Shown here in pieces: positions 1-8,222 of a DNA stretch of 17,344 nucleotides. The notes beneath the pieces are model-generated. The model was not told where the DNA came from and ran no database searches. It saw only the letters and a list, made by a program, of their open reading frames with translations. Origin of the DNA: an uncultured Lachnospiraceae bacterium (lineage in GTDB: Bacteria; Bacillota; Clostridia; Lachnospirales; Lachnospiraceae); the NCBI GenBank assembly GCA_945787485.1, contig CALZHV010000022.1, positions 1 to 17,344 on the forward strand, read 5' to 3'. The position numbers were made by a program, and so were the translations under genes. Each line of letters starts with the position of its first letter. Within the stretch, counting starts at the first letter, position 1.

Positions 1-789
1 CGGACAATATTTATACTCATTTACAGCCAATTGCCCCGAAGACATTTTAGCATATTCAAGCGTATCGCTTATGAAATTTGCCTTTTCTTCCATTGCATCA
101 TACAATGACTTTAACATTTGAGGTGTATCTTTTTGATCCTCAGCATTAATCTGTGCGATAACACTATCTCTATATAAATTTATGTCTTTAGTAAAATCAT
201 CATTTAAATTGGATAATAAAACCATAAAAGACTGTATATTTTTTTCATACATAATATTTGCATTTGAATTTTTATAATTTATTAAAGCAATATTAGATAA
301 AAGGCATGAAACAACATCCAAAATATGAACTGCCTTTTCGATATCATTTTCGGACACCCTTCTTATTTTTCTATAAGCATCATTTAATTCATCCTTGTTA
401 AGCTTTAAATCTTTGGCAATATTATCAACTTCTTCAACTGCCTTATCATATAATGCTCCACCAACACTTACACTTCCGATAAAAATTCCTTCAAGCATTA
501 TTGGTGCAACCACTTTAACAAGTCCGGCATGGCATGTATACACATTTACATTTTCATTTACTAAAGCCTGCATTGTTCCCCTTTTCAGACTTTCCTCACA
601 ACGTTCGATACCGGATTCATTTTTTCTAATATATTTATCACAAAACTGACAGGATTTAGATCTTGTAGTTACAAAATGTCCTTCCGAATCAGAAAATACA
701 CAAGGCATTTTTGTATATTCAGCTATCATTTCCTGCATATTCGTTATTAAAGATATGTCAATTAATTTTGTCAAATAATAGTTTTGCAT
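1..789 (-). CDS. PocR-domain sensor protein with histidine-kinase-like dimerisation region (N-terminal part, cut by window edge)
   Basis: The reading frame is open from an ATG at 789-787 to the window edge, giving 263 residues. Residues about 5-170 match the PocR sensory domain (PF10114): C47-x-x-C50, C64 in an ERC motif and C86 in YTCHAGL, then a hydrophobic VAPI...GSVSVGG strand. This domain occurs in soluble or membrane sensors of small ligands; the ligand here is unknown. Residues about 188-262 align with a kinase dimerisation and phosphotransfer (HisKA) helix pair, ending in SDTLEYAKMSSGQL, which resembles the usual DxLDxSKIESGKL. The normal S-H-E phospho-acceptor position reads S193-N194-L. 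An ATPase domain would be expected beyond the edge. No signal peptide or membrane segment is seen, so it is probably cytoplasmic. A weak ribosome site (AGGT) lies 8 bases before the ATG, and an extended -10 promoter sits just upstream. The PocR call is firm; the kinase call is moderate. Confidence 0.82.
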   Translation of the reverse strand, partial: MQNYYLTKLIDISLITNMQEMIAEYTKMPCVFSDSEGHFVTTRSKSCQFCDKYIRKNESGIERCEESLKRGTMQALVNENVNVYTCHAGLVKVVAPIMLEGIFIGSVSVGGALYDKAVEEVDNIAKDLKLNKDELNDAYRKIRRVSENDIEKAVHILDVVSCLLSNIALINYKNSNANIMYEKNIQSFMVLLSNLNDDFTKDINLYRDSVIAQINAEDQKDTPQMLKSLYDAMEEKANFISDTLEYAKMSSGQLAVNEYKYCP

Positions 790-821
790 TTTTTTACCTG
801 TTCTTTGGAAATTTTTAATTA

Positions 822-830
822 ATTATAGCA
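822..830 (-). promoter_or_regulatory. Candidate promoter, extended -10 element
   Basis: Read on the minus strand this is TGCTATAAT, a perfect TGn-TATAAT extended -10 box, 33 bases before the ATG of the PocR-domain gene. No good -35 box lies 16-18 bases further upstream, which is tolerable for an extended -10 promoter. The surrounding 120 bases are very AT-rich, so a second start site cannot be excluded. Confidence 0.5.
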
Positions 831-895
831 TTTAATTCATAACAATTCTATAATTTTTGTATAATTTAATTATATTTTAATCATAAATTGTATAA

Positions 896-936
896 AATAC
901 ACAAAAACCACCTTGTCATATGACAAAGCGGTTTTT
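896..936 (-). terminator. Rho-independent terminator after the Cache MCP gene
   Basis: The arms at 903-918 and 921-936 form a 16-pair stem in minus-strand RNA with two G-U wobbles; on the plus strand the same two positions are A-C mismatches. Direction is therefore minus. The 3' arm ends in GGUUUUU followed by a U-rich run (GUGUAUUUU). The stem starts 7 bases after the MCP stop codon and ends the exporter-MCP operon before the PocR gene promoter. Confidence 0.85.
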
Positions 937-943
937 ATAACTT

Positions 944-2656
944 TTACAATACAAATTTAGAGATAATATCTTCGAGTTCTCCAACAATTTTATTGTTTTC
1001 TTCTGTATTTAAATATATGCTGTCAATCTTTTGTGTAATTTCATTTGCATTTTCATTCACTGTTCCAATGCCAGCTGTTTCTTCTTCTATAACAGCCATT
1101 ATCTGATCTAAGTTTTGCTCAATCCTTATAACCTCATCTGATAATTTCTCTGACATACTACAAAATTCACGCATATCATTTTCAAAATTTTTAGAATCAT
1201 TACAGTAAGCTTCTCCAATACCGACCATGCTGTCATAATCACTGTTTATTTCATTAGAAACATAATTTATCATATTAGAGGCTGAATCTGCAAGTTCATT
1301 TACTGCATTTACAATAAATTGATTTAATACAACAATTTCACCGGCTGTTTTTCCTGAAGCTTCAGCAAGTTTAGCAATCTCATCTGCAACAACAGCAAAG
1401 CCTTTACCGTTTTCACCTGCACGGGCAGCTTCAATACTTGCATTTAATGACAACAGCTGTGTCTGGTCTGCAATAGCTATTATTTCATTTGTCATATTAA
1501 TAATATCATTTATTTTTTTTGAATCCTGTATTTTGTCGCTTAAAACAGATGAAATATCATCTACAATATTATGCATATTCTTTTGTGATGTTTTACATTT
1601 ATCCAAAGCTTTGACAGCATTATCACTGACTGAAGATGAATATTCCATCTTTTTTTCAGCACACTCATACAGCTTCATTGAAAAATCTTTAACCTCTTTA
1701 GCTGCTTCATTAATATCCGAAACAGAATTTCCTGTTTCACTCATTGCAACAGACATGTCATTTAAGGTCTCATTCATCATTCCAATATCATTCTTTGAAT
1801 CGGAAATCTGATTTGTGATTAGTTCAGTAGATTTTTGAAGTTTTTCTTCAATAGCTCTTATACTAAGCATTATTTCTCTTAATTTAGTTACAAAAGCATT
1901 GACATTTGATGCAACATTTTCAAGCTCATCACCGGAGCTTAATTGTATTTCTTTAGTAAGATCACCTTCACTATTTGCGAGCTCGTCAACCTTAGAATTA
2001 ATTTTTTCAACGTTTCTTGACATTATCTTGCCAACAAAAATTGAAATAACTAACGCAATAATCAATGCACCCAGCTGAGAAACAAGCAACACATTGATTA
2101 TTTTTTTAATTTTCAAATTTATACTGCTTACTTCACAGTCGACTCCGACAATTCCGCATACATTTCCACTGTCATCATATATCGGTGCGAATGCACTGTA
2201 AAAATCACCCCATTCATCTGAGGACATTTCACTGTCCACTGTAACATTACCCTCAAATGCTTTATCTATTTCCTCATAGGATTCATACTCTTCACCTATT
2301 GCTGCACCATCTTCCGTATCTGCATCTACGACAAAGGAAACAACACCAGCTTCTTCCTTCATAGTATAAATATACATTATATCATCATCTAAAAATGCAG
2401 ATAAATAGGTTACAATTTCACTAAAAGCATCTGTATCTTCATCACCCTCATTAAGACTTGTAAATTTATCAACATCAACAAAGCTTGCTGCATTTCTTGC
2501 AACCGTAGCTGCTTTATTTTTGCTTTGATCAAGTAAACTTTTCTTTATCATATTTATGCTGATAAGTGATACCATTCCGCTTACAATAACTGCTATTATT
2601 AATGATGCAAACGCAATTTTCCAACTCATCGCTATCTTACGTACTTTTCTCCCCAT
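944..2656 (-). CDS. Methyl-accepting chemotaxis protein with Cache-like extracellular sensor
   Basis: This 570-residue receptor senses a ligand outside the membrane and controls CheA through a cytoplasmic coiled coil. Visible parts are: membrane segment about 14-37; extracellular region about 40-182 with the ending common to Firmicute Cache sensors (SAFAPIYDDSGNVCGIVGVD, about 154-173); membrane segment about 187-210; HAMP about 211-265; and a long signalling coil. The hairpin tip is conserved at about 393-430 (IADQTQLLSLNASIEAARAGE, then GFAVVADEIAKLAE). There is no C-terminal docking pentapeptide; it ends in SKFVL. A strong GAGGTGAG ribosome site precedes the ATG by 5 bases. It begins 19 bases after the ABC permease gene and is the last gene of that unit, so it is probably co-expressed with the exporter. 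The ligand cannot be told from the sequence. The MCP call is certain; the sensor subclass is moderate. Confidence 0.95.
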   Translation of the reverse strand: MGRKVRKIAMSWKIAFASLIIAVIVSGMVSLISINMIKKSLLDQSKNKAATVARNAASFVDVDKFTSLNEGDEDTDAFSEIVTYLSAFLDDDIMYIYTMKEEAGVVSFVVDADTEDGAAIGEEYESYEEIDKAFEGNVTVDSEMSSDEWGDFYSAFAPIYDDSGNVCGIVGVDCEVSSINLKIKKIINVLLVSQLGALIIALVISIFVGKIMSRNVEKINSKVDELANSEGDLTKEIQLSSGDELENVASNVNAFVTKLREIMLSIRAIEEKLQKSTELITNQISDSKNDIGMMNETLNDMSVAMSETGNSVSDINEAAKEVKDFSMKLYECAEKKMEYSSSVSDNAVKALDKCKTSQKNMHNIVDDISSVLSDKIQDSKKINDIINMTNEIIAIADQTQLLSLNASIEAARAGENGKGFAVVADEIAKLAEASGKTAGEIVVLNQFIVNAVNELADSASNMINYVSNEINSDYDSMVGIGEAYCNDSKNFENDMREFCSMSEKLSDEVIRIEQNLDQIMAVIEEETAGIGTVNENANEITQKIDSIYLNTEENNKIVGELEDIISKFVL

Positions 2657-2675
2657 TCGCTCACCTCAAATACAA

Positions 2676-3998
2676 TTATTCATATCTTAAAGCATCAATA
2701 ACTTCCATCTTTGCAGCTTTGTTTGCAGGATAAAATCCAAAGAACACTCCTGTAAGCATTGAGAAAAATACCGATAACAAAACTGCAGTCAAAGAAGGAT
2801 TAATTGTTATATAAATAAACTTTGCGTAATCCGGATAAAATTGATTTACAAATAGCTGGGCTACAGCTCCAATGATAAACCCATTTATTATTCCTATTGC
2901 TATACCAACCAAACCGCCAAACAAACAAAGCACTATCGCCTCTATAATAAACTGGGTTCGTATTACTCTTTTCTTTGCTCCCATTGCCATACGTACACCA
3001 ATTTCTTTTGTTCGTTCAGTTATTGATACAAGCATAATATTCATAACACCAACACCACCAACGATAAGTGATATAGCCGCAATAAATGATATTGCAATTG
3101 TAATTACATTAATAACTACATTTATAATTTTCATATCTTCTGTGGCATTGTAAATATATACTGTCCAATTAGGATTATCCTCATAATATTTTAAAAGATA
3201 TTCTTTTATTGTTTCACTTGCCTGGCTTTGATCCAAAGAAGGATTTACTGAAATATCTAAATAACTATATCCTTCGCTTTCAGCATCAGCTAATTTATTG
3301 ATTGTCGTATATGGTGTAAAAATGATATTAATTCTGTCTTTTTCCGGAACAGAAGAATCAGGTTTTCCGAACAATGACTGATCATATCTGTATACACCTA
3401 CAACAGTGAATTTGTAACTTTTTCCATTATCTAATTCAACATTTATTATCTGACCGATAGGATTCTCATTTTCAAAATAATTCTTTGCCATAACATCCGG
3501 AATAATACAAGTTGTTTTTGCAAGATCTGTATCCTCTTGCGTGTACATTCTTCCGTATTTTATTTTCAATTTAAAATTTTCAATAACAGATAACGAAGCA
3601 CCGTTAACATTAACATTTGCATAATGATCGTATGATGTGGAAACCTTTCCATATCCCAAATCATTTTGAATGTTTATTCCCGCTACAACATCTGATAAAT
3701 CATTTTCTAAGTTTTCTATCATTTCTTCTGAAAACAAGTCATCCTTTGTTAATTCCGGATATTCCCAAGTAGCCCATTCTTCATCTGTTTCAGGATATCT
3801 TGCTTCAAGATAAACAGACAGCGAACCTCCTCCAAGTGAATTAAAAGAAGTGTTTAACGTACCTTTAATAGAATTTCCTATTGTTGTAATCGTAATTACC
3901 GCACCAATACCTATAACTATTCCAAGTATTGTAAGTGCAGAACGCATTTTATTACAAAATATACTTGTTAGTGCTTCCTTTATATTTTCAAAAAACAT
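2676..3998 (-). CDS. MacB/FtsX-type ABC transporter permease
   Basis: This 440-residue integral membrane subunit belongs to a type VII (MacB-like) ABC transporter. The layout is typical: an N-terminal membrane helix at about 21-43; a large extracytoplasmic MacB-like domain at about 44-290; and three further helices at about 295-325, 350-380 and 402-425. The FtsX signature GGVGVMNIMLVSITERT begins near residue 314 and is followed by KEIGVRMAMGAKK. The end, GFYPANKAAKMEVIDALRYE, is also characteristic. The length is normal for a Gram-positive member. The ATG follows the TAA of the ATPase gene with no spacer, and its ribosome site (GGGAGGTG) lies within the last ATPase codons, so translation is probably coupled. 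Such systems in Firmicutes export peptides or antibiotics, or work mechanically on the envelope; the substrate is not deducible. Confidence 0.95.
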   Translation of the reverse strand: MFFENIKEALTSIFCNKMRSALTILGIVIGIGAVITITTIGNSIKGTLNTSFNSLGGGSLSVYLEARYPETDEEWATWEYPELTKDDLFSEEMIENLENDLSDVVAGINIQNDLGYGKVSTSYDHYANVNVNGASLSVIENFKLKIKYGRMYTQEDTDLAKTTCIIPDVMAKNYFENENPIGQIINVELDNGKSYKFTVVGVYRYDQSLFGKPDSSVPEKDRINIIFTPYTTINKLADAESEGYSYLDISVNPSLDQSQASETIKEYLLKYYEDNPNWTVYIYNATEDMKIINVVINVITIAISFIAAISLIVGGVGVMNIMLVSITERTKEIGVRMAMGAKKRVIRTQFIIEAIVLCLFGGLVGIAIGIINGFIIGAVAQLFVNQFYPDYAKFIYITINPSLTAVLLSVFFSMLTGVFFGFYPANKAAKMEVIDALRYE

Positions 3999-4715
3999 TT
4001 ACAAAGCACCTCCCTTATCTGAGGTGATATTTCCGTCAAACAATGTAATAATTCTTTGTGTTTCATTAGCCAGCTCCTGAGAATGTGTAATCAACACAAT
4101 TGTCTTACCCTGTTCTTCGTGCAATTTATGAAATATATCCATTACCATATGTCCGGTTTTTGAATCAAGTGCACCTGTCGGCTCGTCCGCAAGAATAATT
4201 GCAGGATCATTTATCATTGCTCTTGCGATTGCAACTCTTTGTTTTTGTCCACCTGATAATTCATTTGGTTTATGCATTGCTCTATCATCCATACCAACAA
4301 GCTTCAACATTTCCATAGCCTTTTCTCTGCGATTTTTAGGTTTTTGCTCACTATAAACCAAAGGCATCATTACATTTTTCAATGCATTTGCTCTTGGCAG
4401 AAGATTAAAATTTTGAAAGACAAATCCAATTCTTTTATTTCTAATCTCACTTCTTACATCATCATTTAATTGATTTACATCTTTTCCTTCAAGGAAATAT
4501 GTTCCGCTTGTCTGTCGGTCCAAAATACCTATTATATTCATCAATGTACTTTTTCCCGAACCCGATTCTCCTACAATTGAAACAAATTCTCCTTCATATG
4601 CATTGAAACCGATTCCGTGAAGAATTTCCAACTCATTGGGTTTACCTATGTAATACGACTTATGAATATCATGCATTTGAATGATAGGTCTTTTTATATT
4701 GTCAGTTTCGCTCAC
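3999..4715 (-). CDS. ABC transporter ATP-binding protein, MacB/LolD type
   Basis: This 238-residue soluble ATPase powers the adjacent FtsX-type permease. All motifs are intact: Walker A GESGSGKST at 49-57, Q-loop Q101 (FQNFNLLPRAN), signature LSGGQKQR at 153-160, Walker B IILADEP at 173-179, D-loop GALD and switch histidine H211. The FNLLPRANALKNVMMPL stretch is typical of MacB/LolD-type exporter ATPases. The start codon is GTG at 4715-4713, two bases after the stop of the adaptor gene. The ribosome site GAGGAGG falls inside the adaptor's final Glu codons. The short gaps on both sides indicate a single transcript with the adaptor and permease. Confidence 0.95.
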   Translation of the reverse strand: MSETDNIKRPIIQMHDIHKSYYIGKPNELEILHGIGFNAYEGEFVSIVGESGSGKSTLMNIIGILDRQTSGTYFLEGKDVNQLNDDVRSEIRNKRIGFVFQNFNLLPRANALKNVMMPLVYSEQKPKNRREKAMEMLKLVGMDDRAMHKPNELSGGQKQRVAIARAMINDPAIILADEPTGALDSKTGHMVMDIFHKLHEEQGKTIVLITHSQELANETQRIITLFDGNITSDKGGAL

Positions 4716-4717
4716 AA

Positions 4718-6286
4718 TTATTCCTCCTCATTCAAAGATGTGAAATCCTGTACTATATTAAATGTATCACCCTCCTGTATAGCAGGATCAGTTATTATTA
4801 AATCACCTTCATTGAGTTCGCCACCTGTTACCTGTGTATAATACTCATATTCTTCACCTGTCGTAATTGAAACTTTTTTCGCCACATATAAGCCGTTTCC
4901 GTTATCAACAGCTATGAGAATGCTTGAATTACCACTTTCATCTGTCAAAATCATATCATAAGGTACACATAAAATATCCTTTGCTTCTTTTAAGATTATC
5001 TCAGCTTTAGCACTCATACCAAGCAATAAATCTGTTTTTCCTACAGAAATTTCAGCCATATATCCGCCTGCAGTTATAGTGTTTTCTTCTGATGCAACAG
5101 ACTGATTTTTAACACGTACTACTCTTTTTAATACAGCATCTATTGTTTCATCTTCCAAAACATCGCTTGTCACTTCTGCTTTCATGCCTTCTTCAAGCTT
5201 TAAAATATCCTTTTCATCAACTTCAACAACAAGCTTTTTGTTATCATTATCTTCTATAGTAATCATAACAACACCCGGTTGATTTATGTCGCCTACCGAA
5301 ACATTAACAGCAGTGACAACTCCGCCTATTGGTGCTTTAACCGTACAATCCTCAAGCTGTTCAATAAGCTCTTTTACTGCATCACTCAATGTAGTATCAT
5401 CAGTCTGGTACTTCTCCATATCAATAACATTCTGATATGATTCTATTGCTCTGTCTGTAGATTTTTTCACTTCGTTGTAAGCATTTTGAGCTTCCGTAAG
5501 AGCTTTGCCCGCAACACTTACTGCACTTTCAAGCTCGGCATACTCCAATTCCAGCTTTTCTACTTCAACAGCTTTTTCATTATATGCTGCCACTGCATTT
5601 TCATATTCTTTTTTAAGCTCTTCCTTTTCTTCTTCTGAGGCATTTTCGTATGCTTCCTTAGCTTTATTCATCGCCTCTTCAAGAGCTGCAAGATTATTTC
5701 TTTCTGTGCTTAATGATGCACCCTTTGCATCATAATTTGCTTTGGCAGAATTATATTCATTTCTTGCTGCTTCTATTGCTGCACTTGCATCCTTTAATGC
5801 CTGCGCCTGATCTTCCTTAGCATCATTTAAATTTTTAATATTTTGCTTACTGTTATTGTTTTCAATAGCTTCGCTGTTTGTAAGATTTACATTTGCTTTT
5901 TCCAATTCTTCTTCAATCTTTTTTGAATCAAGTTCACATAATACATCACCTTTTTTTACAATATCACCAACTTGTACATTTAAAACAGTAACTTCTGATG
6001 CTGCCTTTGATGAAATATTTGTAACTGACTCACCGGAAAGATTTCCCTTTAGAGAAATAGTTTCTGAAAGATCACGTTTCTCAGCAGGTATTACAACAAC
6101 CCCCATAGAATTTCCCGCAATTTGATTTTTTGTAATATTTATTACAGCAAATATGCCTGCTGCACTAATCAGAAATAGTAATGCAACAACAATTATTACG
6201 GGAACAAACCATTTCTTTTTCTTCTTTTTCTTAGTCACATTTGTTTCAGGAGTACTTTCAATAGTACTAATCTCATTGTTATCCAT
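4718..6286 (-). CDS. Periplasmic-adaptor (HlyD/MacA-like) subunit of ABC exporter
   Basis: This 522-residue adaptor partners the ATPase and permease encoded directly downstream. A lysine-rich cytoplasmic start (K19-K25) is followed by one membrane anchor at about 26-50, giving an N-in, C-out topology. The two halves of a biotinyl-lipoyl-like domain are split around the hairpin: VLNVQVGDIVKKGDVLCELDS at about 101-121 and CTVKAPIGGVVTAVNVSVGD at about 314-333. Between them, about 122-310 is a long Ala/Glu/Lys-rich coiled coil. A beta-barrel and membrane-proximal domain follow at about 350-515. In Gram-positives such adaptors reach into the cell wall space. The ribosome site AAGGGA lies about 7 bases before the ATG, and a promoter with an extended -10 lies about 40 bases upstream. 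The fold is well supported; the transported substrate is unknown. Confidence 0.93.
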   Translation of the reverse strand: MDNNEISTIESTPETNVTKKKKKKKWFVPVIIVVALLFLISAAGIFAVINITKNQIAGNSMGVVVIPAEKRDLSETISLKGNLSGESVTNISSKAASEVTVLNVQVGDIVKKGDVLCELDSKKIEEELEKANVNLTNSEAIENNNSKQNIKNLNDAKEDQAQALKDASAAIEAARNEYNSAKANYDAKGASLSTERNNLAALEEAMNKAKEAYENASEEEKEELKKEYENAVAAYNEKAVEVEKLELEYAELESAVSVAGKALTEAQNAYNEVKKSTDRAIESYQNVIDMEKYQTDDTTLSDAVKELIEQLEDCTVKAPIGGVVTAVNVSVGDINQPGVVMITIEDNDNKKLVVEVDEKDILKLEEGMKAEVTSDVLEDETIDAVLKRVVRVKNQSVASEENTITAGGYMAEISVGKTDLLLGMSAKAEIILKEAKDILCVPYDMILTDESGNSSILIAVDNGNGLYVAKKVSITTGEEYEYYTQVTGGELNEGDLIITDPAIQEGDTFNIVQDFTSLNEEE

Positions 6287-6324
6287 TTTCTTTCCCTTCT
6301 TTTCAAAAAAATTTTACAAACAGC

Positions 6325-6333
6325 ATAATAGCA
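6325..6333 (-). promoter_or_regulatory. Candidate promoter of the exporter-MCP operon, extended -10 element
   Basis: On the minus strand this reads TGCTATTAT, an extended -10 box one base from consensus, about 39 bases upstream of the adaptor ATG. The -35 region is poor (AGTACA with a 16-base spacer is the best fit). It resembles the TGCTATAAT box in front of the PocR gene. It directly abuts an imperfect palindrome at 6327-6355 covering the spacer and -35 region. Confidence 0.5.
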
Positions 6334-6355
6334 CAAAATAATTATTTGTACTATT
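6327..6355. promoter_or_regulatory. Imperfect palindrome over the -35/spacer region, candidate operator
   Basis: The centre TAATTA (6339-6344) is flanked by arms that pair outwards to 6327 and 6355. One bulged A (6335) and one mismatch (6332 against 6350) interrupt it. The outer half-sites read AATAG at 6327-6331 and CTATT at 6351-6355. It lies where a repressor or activator of the exporter operon would bind. AT-rich DNA yields chance palindromes, so this is a candidate only. Confidence 0.35.
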
Positions 6356-6389
6356 AAAGAAACCTTAAATTTTATTAAGGTTTCTTTAA
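6354..6389 (-). terminator. Stem-loop terminator after the adenylate cyclase gene
   Basis: The arms TTAAAGAAACCTTAA (6354-6368) and TTAAGGTTTCTTTAA (6375-6389) are perfect 15-base complements around a 6-base loop. The hairpin starts 11 bases after the cyclase stop codon. The U-rich run (GGUUUCUUU) is part of the stem and pairs with the preceding A-run. The symmetry would allow function on either strand, but only the minus-strand cyclase gene ends here. Confidence 0.7.
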
Positions 6390-6400
6390 GATTAATTCTA

Positions 6401-8209
6401 TTATTCTAATATTTTTGTCACCTCATAGACAAATACACCATTACTCTTACCCTTTAGCGGTATATTTCCTATTTCTTTAACTTCAATCCTGTCTTTTATT
6501 CTTTCATAGAGAGTATCACTTATCAAAACCTGACCTTTTTTTGCATTCGCTTCAAGCCTTGCTGCTGTATTTACTGTATCACCAATAGCCGTAAAATCCA
6601 TTCTGAAATCACAACCTACATTTCCTACAACCGCAGGTCCTACATTAACGCCTACTCCAAAGCCGATTGTTCTGCCAAACTCTTTTTGCAATTCGTCTTC
6701 AAGCGCAGCTCCTCCCGCTACAATATCCATAGCAGCACGAACAGCTCTTAATTCATAATCATCCAAATCAAACGGTGAATTAAATACCGCCATTGTTGCA
6801 TCGCCGACAAACTTATCCAGCGTACCTTTGTTTTTGAATATGGAAGCAGTTGTAAGACTTAAATATCTGTTTAATATTTCAACTATCTGTTCAGGCTCAA
6901 GCACCTCTGACATTGTAGTAAATCCTCTGATATCTACAAATAATACAGCTATATCTCTATTTTCACCACCGAGCTTAATATTGAAATTTCCGTTTGCGGC
7001 AATTTCATCTACAACCTCCGGAGCAACATATTTCTTGAAAGCATTTAATACTTTCTTTCTTTTTATATTCTCCATAATGTAACCCATTGCTACACAATAG
7101 ACATATGACAAAATTATTATCAACGGTAAATATATTAAGCTTATGCAATATCCGTTATTATTTAACCACATTGCTACAAGTACATTTATAACTATTGTCA
7201 AAAGCAAAATACATAATGAAAGCCATATTTTGCTTTTTCTGAATATAAAATGTATTGCTGCTGCGATAAGCGCCGTTATAAGTCCTACCAGATATACATT
7301 CGCATTAATGGAAAATCTACCCTGCATATATGACTGAACTATATTCGCATGTATTTCAACTCCGTACATCTGCTCATCATATCCGTTAGGAACATTAAAA
7401 TTATCCTGCATCCCCGTAGCATATGCACCGACAAGAACAATACTGTCTGCAAATATAGAAGAATCAACAGTCCCGTTTATTACATCAACAAAGGAAATTG
7501 CCTCATAATCTCCAGGTTTTCCCGAATAATTAATAAGAGTCCTTCCGTATTTGTCTGTACGAATTTCACTTTCGTTTTCTATATTCATCCTTTCGCAATA
7601 TGAATCAAATATAATCTTAGAAAACGAACAATAATTGACACCTTCATATGTTGTATCAGGTGAAATACGTCTTACCTTTCCATCGGAATCCATAGAAACA
7701 TTTGAATATCCTTGTTTTGTTACGTTTCTCAATGCTTCATAAGGAAATACAATACTGTCTATAGGATATACAATATTACCTTTTTCGTCATATTCCGGTC
7801 TTTCATTGTAAAGAAATTGATTTACGACAACAACATTATCATTTTCTTCACACGATTTAGCAAAAGCATTATCGCCATCTTCATCAACATTACCGGTAAA
7901 CATTATATCGAATCCTATAATGGCAGGTTTCGTATTTTCATTAGAATTTAACTTATCTACTAAATCCGCATATTGTTTTCTTGACCATGTCTGAATCTGT
8001 CCTAATTCAGATATGGTTTTTTCATCAATTGCAATTATCTTTATGTTTGAATCTATTCCTCTTGGAATCTGATATATTTTATCCTTAAACAGAAAATCAA
8101 GAGGTGATAACAAATCTGTAATTGTAAGAATAAAAACAAGCAAAAAGGCAACTATTGATTCTATAAGTATTTGTACATTACTTGTTTTCGATACATCTTT
8201 ATTTTCCAT
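6401..8209 (-). CDS. CHASE2-domain class III adenylate cyclase
   Basis: This 602-residue membrane protein is predicted to make cAMP from ATP. A membrane helix at about 14-34 is followed by an extracytoplasmic CHASE2 sensor domain (about 35-300), three membrane helices (about 303-323, 328-348 and 354-377), a short linker and a cyclase domain at about 410-598. Catalytic residues are all present: metal-binding D426 (VDIRGF) and D470 (FVGD), base-selecting K466 and T540 (the Lys/Thr pair of bacterial adenylate rather than guanylate cyclases), and transition-state N547 and R551 (TVNTAARLE). The length and layout are normal for CHASE2 cyclases. It starts 13 bases after the FecR-domain gene, with an AGGAG ribosome site, so the two share a transcript. 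FecR and CHASE2 proteins are often neighbours in other phyla. No cAMP receptor (CRP) gene is present in this window. Confidence 0.93.
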   Translation of the reverse strand: MENKDVSKTSNVQILIESIVAFLLVFILTITDLLSPLDFLFKDKIYQIPRGIDSNIKIIAIDEKTISELGQIQTWSRKQYADLVDKLNSNENTKPAIIGFDIMFTGNVDEDGDNAFAKSCEENDNVVVVNQFLYNERPEYDEKGNIVYPIDSIVFPYEALRNVTKQGYSNVSMDSDGKVRRISPDTTYEGVNYCSFSKIIFDSYCERMNIENESEIRTDKYGRTLINYSGKPGDYEAISFVDVINGTVDSSIFADSIVLVGAYATGMQDNFNVPNGYDEQMYGVEIHANIVQSYMQGRFSINANVYLVGLITALIAAAIHFIFRKSKIWLSLCILLLTIVINVLVAMWLNNNGYCISLIYLPLIIILSYVYCVAMGYIMENIKRKKVLNAFKKYVAPEVVDEIAANGNFNIKLGGENRDIAVLFVDIRGFTTMSEVLEPEQIVEILNRYLSLTTASIFKNKGTLDKFVGDATMAVFNSPFDLDDYELRAVRAAMDIVAGGAALEDELQKEFGRTIGFGVGVNVGPAVVGNVGCDFRMDFTAIGDTVNTAARLEANAKKGQVLISDTLYERIKDRIEVKEIGNIPLKGKSNGVFVYEVTKILE

Positions 8210-8222
8210 ATCCTGCTCCTAC

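Noticed and set aside
395..649. Plus-strand open frame of 84 codons
   Set aside because: It lies antisense to the PocR-domain gene, whose minus-strand frame has clear family motifs; no ribosome site supports the plus frame. The other plus-strand frames in the window are antisense to recognised genes in the same way.
6212..6232. Possible frameshift or slippage site at the poly-lysine run of the adaptor
   Set aside because: The run uses mixed AAA and AAG codons, the frame is open through it, and Lys-rich stretches before a membrane anchor are normal for topology.
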